Source of the DNA: Kribbella sp. NBC_01245
Lineage (GTDB): Bacteria > Actinomycetota > Actinomycetes > Propionibacteriales > Kribbellaceae
Assembly (NCBI RefSeq): GCF_036226525.1
Contig: NZ_CP108487.1
Span: 6,572,001-6,636,000, forward strand
Direction: 5' to 3'
Length of the DNA stretch: 64,000 bases
The notes under the pieces are model-generated. The model was given only the letters and a program-made list of their open reading frames with translations, was not told where the DNA came from and made no database searches. This document shows positions 49,642 through 57,915 of this stretch, one piece after another. Positions within the stretch are counted from its first letter, which is position 1; each line of letters begins with the position of its first letter. Position numbers and translations under genes: made by a program.

Positions 49642-49663
49642 CGTGTACACCTCCTCTCGGGCT

Positions 49664-52177
49664 TCATTCGGGCTCGGACCGCTGGGGTGATCCGAGGAAT
49701 GGAAGGGAGATCCGCTGCGGCCGCAAAGCGGCTGCTCCCATAGCCAGCAAGACGCCGGCCGAACCGGTCGCCAGATCCATTGACAGGCGCAGGAGCTGGT
49801 GACCGGGGAATGTGAGGCCCGTTCCGTCGGGCAGGGCATGCCAGCCGAGACCACGAACCAGCTGATCCCTGGTTTCGTCTTCGGCGGCAGCGAGCAGGAT
49901 GCCGGCGCGGCCCATGAAGAGGTCTGGCTGGACGAAGTAGTCGCACTTGGTGACATCGCGCAGGGCGTCCTGCGCGGCGACCAACTCGTCGTCGGGGCAG
50001 TGCCGCAGATAGCGGTCGAGGACCAGGCTGATACCTGCCGAACCTTCTGCCAGATAAGGCAAAAGCCGCCAGCCCTGGTTGACCTGCAACATTCCCGTGG
50101 CATCTGATGAACAGCGCCGGAGGTCCTGCTGCAGGGCGATCTTCGCCAGGTCGAGCAGGCCGGCATCGGCGAATCGCTCGTAGGCGTGCAGGAAGAGCAG
50201 GGCCGGGCCGGACGAGCCGAACATCAGCCCGGCGCGCGGATTGCCCTCGCCGCTGACCTGCGGCACGTCCTCTGGTCCGCCAAGGCGATCGGCCACCTCG
50301 TCGATCGCCCGGGTCGCCGCCGCCAGGCCGATCTCGTCGGCGAAGTGCAGCAGGTTCAGTCCGATGCCGGCCAGGCCGGAGTGCAGGCCCAATTCGTGCT
50401 CGATTTGTGGCTGGAGGCAACGATCGACCAGGTCGAGCGCCCGGTCACGATGGCCTAGCTCATCGAGCACATGGGCGACGCCGTGCAGGCCGTCGTACAG
50501 GCCCAGCCTGATGTCTTGTGACGTTAAAGTGTGCCGCCAGAGCCACTCCTCGTAGTCCGGGAATCGGCCAGCACCGGTGCGGGCCAAGGCGTAGAGAACG
50601 CCGGCCGCGCCGTACGACAAGTTCACCCCACCACCGGGCTCGAATTGCGCGATATCGCCGGGGAACAGGCGGTCATCTCGTTGCGGAGTGGCGTGGGCGA
50701 CGATGGCCCGGGTGATCGCGTCGCGGGCCTCGGGCCAGTTGGTGACGTCGGCGATGGGCTCCGCGGGGTGGTCGCCGACGATGGTCCGGACGGCTGTGTC
50801 GATCGTTGCCCTAGGCACCGGGAAGGTCTCGGTGATGAGGTCCGCGAGGTGATACGCCTTGGCCGGGTTGAGCTGTAGCAGCATGGTCGTCTGCGGCGCG
50901 AACATGCCGAGTGTGAGACAGGCCAGCGCATACCGGTCGACCTCCACGCCCTGGCGATCACCGGGTGCCGCGTATCCCGGATGCGCCAGTGCCGAACGGG
51001 CCTGCTCGGACGCGAGCGTCGCCACCTCGAAGTCGATCAGGACGAGACGCTCCTCGTGGCCGATCAACACGTTGTCGGGGTGGAGGTCGTTGAACACCAC
51101 ACCCCTTCCGTGCAAGGCCTCGACGGCCGCGGACACCTTGGCGATCATGTCGAGCGCCCACTCGGTGTACGTCGCGAGTTGCTCGGTCGTCGGGTCCGGC
51201 CGGGTCAGCGGGTACTTCGTGACCACCAAGCGCTGCAACGGGTTCGCGTCGACGAACTCCTCCACCAGGAAGTGGTGCTCCCCGAGGGTGAAGTAGTCAT
51301 GCACCGCCGGTACGACGTCCAGGCCCGCGAGCCGCTCGAGGATGTCCCTTTCATGGCCGATCCGGGCCACGGCGTCCCGGCCGGCATCGTCCCACCCTGC
51401 CAGCGGACGGCCTTCCTTCAGCACGACGCGCGCCTTCGACTCGAGGTGATGCCCGAGGTAGACACCGCCACCGTTCGAGAACTGGATCACGCTCTCGATC
51501 GCGTAGGCCAATTCGTTGGTAGTGACGGCGTTCCGGGCCTTGAGATGCGGCTCGAGGAATGACGGCAAAGTCACCCAGGCCGGTACGGCGAAAGTGGCGC
51601 CGCGCACATCCGGAACGAGCCGGCCGTTTCCGTCCTCCAATGCGAGGACGCGCTCGCCGAGATCGCTGAGGCAGTACCTGGTGGCGAATGCGCCGTACCG
51701 CACGAACAGCGCACCTTCACCGAAACGCAGATCGCTAAGAATATAAGGCCCTTTGACGCCAGGCAGTAGGTCATCGAGCTCCTTGAGCACCAGCTCGAGC
51801 TGCGCCTCATCGGCCGGGTAGATGGTGACGAGTTTGCCGCTCGATCCGCGTGTCGCCGACTTCGAGTTGAGCATCACCATCACCGGCAGGTTGCGCAGGA
51901 ACTTGAAGGCGATACCCCGCGGCACGCAGTAGTCCCAAACGACGGCGAGCGTGTGGTCCGCGCCCTCCAGGGAGGATGAGACGTGGATCTTCCATCCCTG
52001 CGGTGGCAGGACCACTCCGGTCGGGGCGTAGTTCATCCAGACGTCGCCAGGCTCGTGATCCCAGCCGGGAGGCACCGGCTGGGTAGTCTGCGCGAAGTCC
52101 GGATAGTCCGCACCACGGTTCGTCGGGGAGTCGTAGAACGTCCGGTCGGCCACGCAGAAGAGCTCGTACTGCGCCAC
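49664..52177 (-). CDS. ramC: Class III lanthipeptide synthetase, RamC/AmfT-like (island 2)
   Basis: An 837-residue lyase-kinase-cyclase. Kinase landmarks: Val-Val-Leu-Lys-Glu-Gly-Arg (ATP Lys), Phe-Asn-Asp364-Leu-His-Pro-Asp-Asn (catalytic loop) and Asp382-Phe-Glu. The cyclase part (about 520-820) has the LanC-like repeats but no Cys-Cys-His zinc site. It should phosphorylate, dehydrate and cyclise the 45-residue precursor encoded just downstream. GTG start preceded by GGGGG. First gene of the operon lanKC-lanA-peptidase-ABC-ABC, the same core order as ramCSAB with a peptidase inserted. Confidence 0.93.
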   Translation of the reverse strand: MAQYELFCVADRTFYDSPTNRGADYPDFAQTTQPVPPGWDHEPGDVWMNYAPTGVVLPPQGWKIHVSSSLEGADHTLAVVWDYCVPRGIAFKFLRNLPVMVMLNSKSATRGSSGKLVTIYPADEAQLELVLKELDDLLPGVKGPYILSDLRFGEGALFVRYGAFATRYCLSDLGERVLALEDGNGRLVPDVRGATFAVPAWVTLPSFLEPHLKARNAVTTNELAYAIESVIQFSNGGGVYLGHHLESKARVVLKEGRPLAGWDDAGRDAVARIGHERDILERLAGLDVVPAVHDYFTLGEHHFLVEEFVDANPLQRLVVTKYPLTRPDPTTEQLATYTEWALDMIAKVSAAVEALHGRGVVFNDLHPDNVLIGHEERLVLIDFEVATLASEQARSALAHPGYAAPGDRQGVEVDRYALACLTLGMFAPQTTMLLQLNPAKAYHLADLITETFPVPRATIDTAVRTIVGDHPAEPIADVTNWPEARDAITRAIVAHATPQRDDRLFPGDIAQFEPGGGVNLSYGAAGVLYALARTGAGRFPDYEEWLWRHTLTSQDIRLGLYDGLHGVAHVLDELGHRDRALDLVDRCLQPQIEHELGLHSGLAGIGLNLLHFADEIGLAAATRAIDEVADRLGGPEDVPQVSGEGNPRAGLMFGSSGPALLFLHAYERFADAGLLDLAKIALQQDLRRCSSDATGMLQVNQGWRLLPYLAEGSAGISLVLDRYLRHCPDDELVAAQDALRDVTKCDYFVQPDLFMGRAGILLAAAEDETRDQLVRGLGWHALPDGTGLTFPGHQLLRLSMDLATGSAGVLLAMGAAALRPQRISLPFLGSPQRSEPE

Positions 52178-52333
52178 GTCGGACCCCCTCGGCTCGTCGG
52201 TGTTCCAGAGCCATCTTGTGTCGTCCGAACAGCCACCGCGTAGTGCCGGGCGTCATCACTGGCATATGAGGAACTCACACGCTACGGATGGGTACGTAAT
52301 GCCGAGCATTCCTACTGGACAGTTCATTCTTGA

Positions 52334-52379
52334 CCGACAGTCACCTTGGAGTATTCCAGGGTCATCCCGACAGTCACCT
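52334..52379. promoter_or_regulatory. Direct repeats upstream of lanKC (island 2)
   Basis: CCGACAGTCACCT occurs at 52334-52346 and 52367-52379, 33 bp apart (about three helical turns), 160-200 bp upstream of the synthetase start and touching the end of the catalase-like gene. Position and spacing suit an activator such as the RamR-like protein, whose own promoter shares CAGTCAC. Confidence 0.45.
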
Positions 52380-53321
52380 CGCGCCGCGGTTTTGCTGACT
52401 CGCAAAGTAGGCGACCTTGCGCGCCCGCATGACCTCGCCAAGTGGCCTGTGTTCCACCAGCGCGTTCCACGGATCGAACCGCTCCGCCTCGACTTCGGCG
52501 TCGAAGGCCTGGTCGCGTTGCTGCGCCGGAATGGTCAGCCGGGCGACGGTCAGATACGGCGTCGGCCAATCGACCGAGGCGTCCTCGATGGGGGTTGTTG
52601 CTTGGTCACTGAAGAACTGGAGTTGTACATCGTGGGTCAGGGGGAGCCGGTTGTAGACGTCCGCGGCCCAATCCTGGTTCGCCTCTGGTGCGGGCTGGTC
52701 GGAAGCCTTCGCGACCTTGACGCGGACGGCATACGGACCACAGGCAATCGGCGCCGCACTGTGAAAGTCATGCGTCGCGAAACCGTCGAACGGTGTCTTC
52801 AGCGCGCCCGTCACGGCGACCAGTTTGGGAATGAGGCCGGGGTTGGACACGACGCGCTTCAAGATCTCGCCTCGGCTGCCAGCACCTCCAGTGGTGACGA
52901 CCTTGGTGAAGACGTCGCTGGTGGGTGAGCTGAACCGCGAGTGGTTGATCAGCGCAAAGTCCTGCGACGCCGCCGAACCCCCGAGTGCGCCCTTACCCGT
53001 GACACCCAGGACTTTGATCGAGAAGCCTCTGATATCCGGAACCTTGTCGGGCGCGTAGTTGAACCCGCCATTCGACAGCCGCAACCAGGCGTCGTACTTA
53101 TGCGGCACCGCGAACAACCCATGCCTCGCCTCATCCGGCAGATCCGGCAACACCTCAAACGTGGCCCGCAACCCGGCCAGTTGCTTGCGATGAAGAGCGC
53201 GACCGATGCCGTACTTCTCGCTCTTCCGACTCTGCATGGCAACGAACTGCGCCGCCTGCTCCTCATGCCGCACCGCTTCATCCGCCCCCACAACTTCCCG
53301 CCACCCGGTACTTGGCTCCAT
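52374..53321 (-). CDS. Catalase-related haem protein
   Basis: A 315-residue protein of the catalase-like superfamily, shorter than true catalases (about 480 or more). The core Leu-Arg-Leu-Ser-Asn-Gly-Gly and Asp-Ile-Arg-Gly-Phe-Ser-Ile-Lys-Val (about 80-105) correspond to the strand region holding the haem-distal pocket, and Gln-Asp-Phe-Ala-Leu-Ile-Asn-His follows. The C-terminal flavodoxin-like domain is absent. Peroxidase or lipid-hydroperoxide activity is possible; the family is poorly characterised. No signal peptide. Confidence 0.72.
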   Translation of the reverse strand: MEPSTGWREVVGADEAVRHEEQAAQFVAMQSRKSEKYGIGRALHRKQLAGLRATFEVLPDLPDEARHGLFAVPHKYDAWLRLSNGGFNYAPDKVPDIRGFSIKVLGVTGKGALGGSAASQDFALINHSRFSSPTSDVFTKVVTTGGAGSRGEILKRVVSNPGLIPKLVAVTGALKTPFDGFATHDFHSAAPIACGPYAVRVKVAKASDQPAPEANQDWAADVYNRLPLTHDVQLQFFSDQATTPIEDASVDWPTPYLTVARLTIPAQQRDQAFDAEVEAERFDPWNALVEHRPLGEVMRARKVAYFASQQNRGAR

Positions 53322-53430
53322 CGCGCGAATCCCGCTTCCCTCGTGGTTGGGTCAGTTTCGATCGTAGGCCGCGGGTTGCGGTCGACCCGGCTTTTGGTGG
53401 ACACCCGTCCCCTGCGCCAGCGATTGGCGG

Positions 53431-53572
53431 GCACCCGTCCCCCTGAAGTCTTGCGAATTGTCAGGCCGGTTCGGGCCGCGTCAAGGGCTTCATCGGCTAG
53501 CGCCGACGCTGACGCGCCCTTGACCCGACCCGAACCGGCCAAGTACGGCGGGCTATTCAGGGGGACGGGTGC
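53431..53572. repeat. Family-2 palindromic element, copy A
   Basis: A 142-bp element with perfect 17-bp terminal inverted repeats (GCACCCGTCCCCCTGAA, 53431-53447, and 53556-53572) and nested inner arms: GGCCGGTTCGGG (53464-53475) with 53529-53540, and GTCAAGGGC with GCCCTTGAC. CTTGCGAATTGTC near the left end recurs, reverse-complemented, in copy B. It encodes no likely protein; MITE-like or cruciform-forming. Confidence 0.75.
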
Positions 53573-53849
53573 AGTCTGACCGTTTGCCACAAGCGATCGC
53601 GCTCACCGATGACGAGCCATTCCTAGTGCAGGGCGCCCGGGCCTTACAGCCGGCGTCTTCCTGAGCGAACCGGACGTTTTTCGGCCCGAAAAACGTCCAG
53701 TCCGCTCGGGAAGACGCCCGTGCTGGCCCTCGCGGAGTTTCTGCCCGCAAATCGGCGGTTATCCCTTGATCTGCTGGGTTCCGGTACCAAGTAACCGGCC
53801 CGGAACCCAGAATCTCAGACGTTAACCCCCCAAGATCCCGGGCTACCCC
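53573..53849. other. Gene-free stretch with a large hairpin at 53652-53718
   Basis: No supportable gene. It contains a 67-bp imperfect palindrome whose ends GGCGTCTTCC/GGAAGACGCC (53652-53661, 53709-53718) and centre GGACGTTTTTCGG/CCGAAAAACGTCC (53672-53684, 53686-53698) pair perfectly. Nothing else is seen before the repeat tract. Confidence 0.6.
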
Positions 53850-54106
53850 ATCCGATCACGAGTGTGAACCCATCACCTCGGCGGCTACCCCTCCACATCG
53901 GAAGCGCCACTCCGAAGTTGGGACAAGCGCCCTCCCAAGTCCGGCTGTGCGCCTCCCTATTCCGAGGGTCGACCTGCGGAATGGGGAGTCGACCCGGCAA
54001 GTTTGGCGAGTCCACCCCCCATTCCGAGGGTCGACACTCGGAATAGGGCGGCGACCGGTCGCCTCGGCGGGAGCACTGGGTGCCGAGGGTGGCTAGCCAT
54101 CCGCGA
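53850..54106. repeat. Left degenerate short-repeat tract
   Basis: About ten imperfect units of 20-25 bp containing variants of CCATTCCGAGGGTCGAC, CACTCCGAAGTTGGGA and CCTCCCAAGTCCGG. Units vary too much for CRISPR repeats. On the complement it resembles the right tract beyond the insertion sequence, so the two face each other. No coding potential seen. Confidence 0.5.
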
Positions 54107-54155
54107 GGTGGGTTACCACCTCGGATTGGCGGTTTCGAGGGGTCGTTGCAACACC
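54107..54155. repeat. Left terminal inverted repeat of IS30-type element
   Basis: Begins GGTGGGTTACCACC and ends GTTGCAACACC, 10 bases before the transposase stop codon. Matches the complement of 55711-55759 at about 43 of 49 positions. Confidence 0.75.
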
Positions 54156-54165
54156 GGGTTGGTTT

Positions 54166-55695
54166 CTAGGTGGTGAGTAGATCACGTAGGCGTTCGGCTG
54201 GGGTGTCCCAGTCGAGCGTTTTGCGTGGTCGCCCGTTGAGTTCTTGGGCGACGTGTTCGAGGTCTTCGGGTCCGTGGATGCTCAGGTCGGTGCCCTTGGG
54301 GAAGTACTGGCGCAGTAGTCCGTTGGTGTTTTCGTTGGTGCCGCGCTGCCAGGGGGAGTGCGGGTCGCAGAAGTAGACGGCCATGTCGGTGGCGATGGAG
54401 AACTGTTTGTGTTTGGCCATTTCGCAGCCCTGGTCCCAGGTCAGCGAGCCGCGCAGATGGCCGGGCAGGGTTTTCATCGTCGCGATGAGACCGTCGCGGA
54501 CCTGTTCGGCGTCGTGGCCGCCGGGCAGGTGGACCAGCATCGTGTAGCGGGTGGTGCGTTCGACCAGGGTGGCGATCGCGGACCGGTTGTTCTCGCCCAT
54601 GATCAGGTCGCCTTCCCAGTGGCCGGGAACCGCGCGATCGTCGGCCTCGGCGGGCCGCTCGGAGATCATGATCATCTCCTCGACGAACCGGTGCTGGCGC
54701 TGGCCGGGCTGGCGTTGTGGTTTGCGGCGGGTCCGTCCGGTGCGCAGCGCGGTCTGGACTTCGCGTTTGAGGCCGCCGCGGGCCTGGAAGTAGAGCGCCT
54801 TGTAGATCGTCTCGTGGCTCACGCGCATGCTCTCGTCGTCGGGGAAGTCCTTGACGAGCCTGTTCGAAATCTGCTCCGGCGACAACTTCCGCTCCAGACC
54901 CAGCTCGACCTGCTCACGCAACGCGGGATCGGTGACCAGCTTTGAGGTCTTGGGCCGGGCCCTGGCGGCCGCAGCGTCGCGGTGGGCCTGGTGGGGCAGG
55001 TAGGTTCCTTCAACACTGTGGGCGCGGATCTCACGAGAGACTGTGGACTTGTCCTTGCCGATGCCGGCCGCGATCGCGGTCAAGGTGAGTTTGTTGACCC
55101 GCCCATCGGCGATCGCCAGCCGCTGGTCCAGGCACAGGTAACGGTCGCTGATCACCGCGTCAGCTGATGGGGTCATGGAAGTGGAGTATCGGGTTGTGGT
55201 GCCGTAGTCCACGACCCGCCCATCGGGATAGACCCGCGTGTTGCCCACCCTGCGGACCCCGTGATGCCAGTCCCGCGCAGTACCCGGATGCACGCCCACC
55301 TCCTTGGCTGCGCGCGTGATGGACCAGCCCGCCTCCAGCAACTCCTCGAGGCGGACCCTGGCCTGGGTCTTGCGTTTCACGGCCCGCACCGCGGGAACCA
55401 GCCCGGCCACGACAAGGATCCGCCGGGCAGTGTCATGCCTCAACCCGCAGGCCGAACCCGCGCCAGTGATGTTCCCCGATTCCTTGAACACCGCGATGAC
55501 CTGCTCCCGCAACGCATCAGTGATCACCGTGCGCGGACGCGAACCACGGCCACGAGCCCGCAAGATCTCATAGCCACGACCACGCCCGATCCCCAACGAC
55601 TCACACGCAGCCGCTACCCCGACCCCCGAATCCACCAGCCGCAACAAGGCAGCACCGTGACGCTCGTTGTCCTCCACAAACGACATAACCATCAC
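54166..55695 (-). CDS. IS30-family DDE transposase
   Basis: A 509-residue transposase, longer than most IS30 enzymes, with several N-terminal helix-turn-helix segments (about 15-60, 85-130 and 185-235) and a C-terminal DDE core: Gly-His-Trp-Glu-Gly-Asp-Leu-Ile-Met-Gly (first Asp), Leu-Thr-Trp-Asp-Gln-Gly (second Asp), and Ser-Pro-Trp-Gln-Arg-Gly-Thr-Asn-Glu-Asn-Thr-Asn-Gly (Glu), followed by Tyr-Phe-Pro-Lys-Gly-Thr-Asp. All catalytic residues are present and the frame is open, so it may be active. It binds the element ends and catalyses transposition. Confidence 0.93.
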   Translation of the reverse strand: MMVMSFVEDNERHGAALLRLVDSGVGVAAACESLGIGRGRGYEILRARGRGSRPRTVITDALREQVIAVFKESGNITGAGSACGLRHDTARRILVVAGLVPAVRAVKRKTQARVRLEELLEAGWSITRAAKEVGVHPGTARDWHHGVRRVGNTRVYPDGRVVDYGTTTRYSTSMTPSADAVISDRYLCLDQRLAIADGRVNKLTLTAIAAGIGKDKSTVSREIRAHSVEGTYLPHQAHRDAAAARARPKTSKLVTDPALREQVELGLERKLSPEQISNRLVKDFPDDESMRVSHETIYKALYFQARGGLKREVQTALRTGRTRRKPQRQPGQRQHRFVEEMIMISERPAEADDRAVPGHWEGDLIMGENNRSAIATLVERTTRYTMLVHLPGGHDAEQVRDGLIATMKTLPGHLRGSLTWDQGCEMAKHKQFSIATDMAVYFCDPHSPWQRGTNENTNGLLRQYFPKGTDLSIHGPEDLEHVAQELNGRPRKTLDWDTPAERLRDLLTT

Positions 55696-55710
55696 AACTC
55701 CTCAAATCGA

Positions 55711-55759
55711 GGTGTTGCAACAACCACGTGAACCCGCCAATCCGAGGTGGTAACCCACC
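55711..55759. repeat. Right terminal inverted repeat of IS30-type element
   Basis: Begins GGTGTTGCAAC 16 bases before the transposase start (in gene orientation) and ends GGTGGTAACCCACC. Complementary to 54107-54155. Confidence 0.75.
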
Positions 55760-56037
55760 CGCACGGTGGCTACCCCTCGCCAGGCAAGAGCATTCCGCGA
55801 CAACCCGGCAACCGAAGCCGGCACCACCCGCCAACTCGAGCACGGCACCGCCCGGCCGCCCGAGCGCGGCGACTCGGCCACTCGAGGACGGCGTGATCTG
55901 GCCACCGAGGTCGGCGCCACCCGGGCCGTCCGTTCACCGCAGCACCCGGCCGCCGACGACCGCACCGCTCGGCCATTCGTGATCGGCATCAGCTGGCCAT
56001 TCGTGGACGGGAGGGCGTGAGGCAAGCGGGCAGACCT
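55760..56037. repeat. Right degenerate short-repeat tract
   Basis: About ten imperfect 20-26 bp units with a loose consensus of CTGGCCATTCGTGGACGGCA (for example 55975-55996 and 55995-56012). No gene with a ribosome site or conserved features is seen. Orientation is opposite to the left tract. Confidence 0.5.
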
Positions 56038-56177
56038 CATTCGTCCCCCTGAATAGCCCGCTGTAGTTGGTGGAGCCGGGTCGGGTCAAGGGCGCGTTAG
56101 CGTCGGCGTCAGCCGATGAAGCCCTTGACGCGACCCGGGTCCACCAGACAATTCGCAAGAACTCAGGGGGACGAGTG
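56038..56177. repeat. Family-2 palindromic element, copy B (inverted)
   Basis: A 140-bp element with terminal repeats CATTCGTCCCCCTGA (56038-56052) and 56163-56177 (14 of 15 pairing). It carries CGTCCCCCTGAATAGCCCGC and GACAATTCGCAAG, which are exact reverse complements of parts of copy A, so the two copies face each other around the IS30 region. Confidence 0.75.
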
Positions 56178-56203
56178 CCACCAACACAACCCCGCCAAAG
56201 ACC

Positions 56204-56950
56204 TCACCCCGGCTTGACCGCAACAACCACAGCATCGTTCCCCCGACGCCAGACAACCTCGGCATGCGCAAACCCAGCCTGGCGGAGCCGATCGACATGC
56301 CAGTCGGCCGGCTCGAGCAAATCGCCGATCCAGTGGGATAGGCGCCGGGATCGTTCTTCCCAGAGACCCGCGTATGCCGGCTCGGCGTAGGCGCGGTGGT
56401 ACCAGTCGTCGCAGCTTTCGGCGCCGGCCGAGAACGTGTCGCGTAGGCGTTGGGCGTGGAGGTCGTCGGCGGCTTGGCGTAGTACCGGATCTGCCAGCGG
56501 CACGTGGTCGGCGTTCGCGAAGACCCCGCCCGGACGCAATAGCCGAGCAGCGCCCGCATACACACCAGCCAAGGCTTCAGGCGGCAACCAGTGCATCGCC
56601 GTTGACGTGAGGATCGCGTCAAACCCAGGCGCCAACCCGGCATCCCAAGCCGGATCAGCCAGTTGCCCCTCAACCACCTCAACCCGTTCATCGCCGGCAA
56701 AAGCAGTACGAGCCAAGTCGAGCAACAACGGATCGATGTCCAGAGCAACCACTTGGGCGAAGGGGAACCGCTGCAACACCCGCCGCGTGATCGAACCAGG
56801 TCCGCACGCGAGATCCAGAACCCGGGCCGGGCGGCCGCTCAACAGCTCGACGTTGTCCAGCATCAACTGAAAGCGGAGCTCACGATCAGGCGCGTGGATG
56901 GATTGCTGCTTCTCCCAGCTGGCGCGCAGTTCTTCGGAAAGTGTTGTCAT
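56204..56950 (-). CDS. Class I SAM-dependent methyltransferase
   Basis: A 248-residue methyltransferase. Motif I Val-Leu-Asp-Leu-Ala-Cys-Gly-Pro-Gly-Ser (about 43-52), the acidic Ala-Leu-Asp-Ile-Asp after strand 2 that holds the SAM ribose, and Thr-Ser-Thr-Ala-Met-His-Trp-Leu as motif IV are all present; the Met-His-Trp-Leu pattern is common in trans-aconitate/ubiquinone-like enzymes. Substrate unknown. I chose ATG 56950 for normal N-terminal length; ATG 57010 is upstream. Divergent from the LysR gene. Confidence 0.85.
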   Translation of the reverse strand: MTTLSEELRASWEKQQSIHAPDRELRFQLMLDNVELLSGRPARVLDLACGPGSITRRVLQRFPFAQVVALDIDPLLLDLARTAFAGDERVEVVEGQLADPAWDAGLAPGFDAILTSTAMHWLPPEALAGVYAGAARLLRPGGVFANADHVPLADPVLRQAADDLHAQRLRDTFSAGAESCDDWYHRAYAEPAYAGLWEERSRRLSHWIGDLLEPADWHVDRLRQAGFAHAEVVWRRGNDAVVVAVKPG

Positions 56951-57021
56951 GATGTTCAGAGTCGGCCCGGGATAGGTTCGGCGTCCAAGACACATTCGCG
57001 CTAGCGTCACAGGATCTGGTT

Positions 57022-57915
57022 ATGGATGTAGATCTGAGGTTGGTCCGCTACTTCCTGGTCATGGCCGAGGAGTTGCACTTCACCGCGGCCGCGCGGCGGT
57101 TGTACGTGTCGCAACCGGCCCTGAGCAACCAGATCCGACGGCTCGAAGCGCAGCTCGGTTTCCAGCTCTTCGACCGTACGTCGCGAGGCGTGACGCTCAC
57201 CCCCGAGGGCGCGGCGTTCGTCCCGCATGCCCAGAAGGCGTTGGCCGCGATCCGCGCGGGCATCGCGGATGCGGCCGCCACGAGCGGGCGTAGCGACGTA
57301 CTGCGTATTGATGTTCTCGAGTCTGCGCTTGCGGCACCGCAGGCGGTGTTGGCCCGGCTACGCGACCGCTTTCCGACCATGCGGCTGGAAGTGAGTAGTC
57401 GCGGCAGCGCCGAGCAGGACCGGCGCCTTCTCGCCGGCGACCTCGATCTCGGCCTCTGCGGAGCCACGGCGACCCAACCGGATGGGCTCGACCAATTGGT
57501 CATCCATCGCGAACCACTCGGCGTTGCCGTACCGGCTGAGCATCGGTTGGCAAAGGCGGACGCGATAAACCTGGCCGATCTCGCGCACGAGTTGCACTAC
57601 CTCCCGCGGGACGACTTCGCGCCGGAGTGGAATGCGCTGGTGGTTGCGCAGTGTGCGGCGGCGGGGTTCAGCCCGCGACGGCATCCCGCGAGTACGGATG
57701 GCACGGGCCCGGCGCTGGAGTTGGTTCGGGCGGGGGAGTGCGTTGCGTTGGGGTTGTTGTCGACGCCTTGTCCGGATGGCGTGGTGGTACGGCCGTTGCG
57801 CGACGCGATCCCGCGGTACGAGTGGGTGGTTCGCTGGCGCCAGCCCGGTACGCAGCGAACTCGCGAGGCAGTCGACGCGATTAGCTCGGGTAGGTCTGGA
57901 TCTCCGTTGCTTTGA
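57022..57915 (+). CDS. LysR-family transcriptional regulator
   Basis: A 297-residue regulator with the N-terminal winged helix (Leu-His-Phe-Thr-Ala-Ala-Ala-Arg-Arg-Leu-Tyr-Val-Ser-Gln-Pro-Ala-Leu-Ser, about 18-35) and the type 2 periplasmic-binding-like sensor domain (about 90-295). Divergent spacing of about 70 bases suggests it controls the methyltransferase gene and itself. Its 3' end overlaps the convergent modC by 35 bases. Confidence 0.9.
   Translation: MDVDLRLVRYFLVMAEELHFTAAARRLYVSQPALSNQIRRLEAQLGFQLFDRTSRGVTLTPEGAAFVPHAQKALAAIRAGIADAAATSGRSDVLRIDVLESALAAPQAVLARLRDRFPTMRLEVSSRGSAEQDRRLLAGDLDLGLCGATATQPDGLDQLVIHREPLGVAVPAEHRLAKADAINLADLAHELHYLPRDDFAPEWNALVVAQCAAAGFSPRRHPASTDGTGPALELVRAGECVALGLLSTPCPDGVVVRPLRDAIPRYEWVVRWRQPGTQRTREAVDAISSGRSGSPLL

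Larger units (their letters stand above)
54107..55759. mobile_element. IS30-type insertion sequence, intact
   Basis: A 1653-bp element with a single transposase gene on the minus strand and 49-bp imperfect terminal inverted repeats (54107-54155 and 55711-55759). The outer 26 bp and the inner 11 bp (GTTGCAACACC) are identical, with about six mismatches between. The outermost GGTGGGTTACCACC is itself palindromic. Typical IS30 ends are 20-30 bp, so the mobile unit might be only the inner part, with the outer similarity coming from the flanking repeats. No clear target duplication seen. Confidence 0.75.

Noticed and set aside
53850-56037. CRISPR array
   Set aside because: Repeat units are highly degenerate with no constant repeat and no unique spacers, and no cas genes are present.
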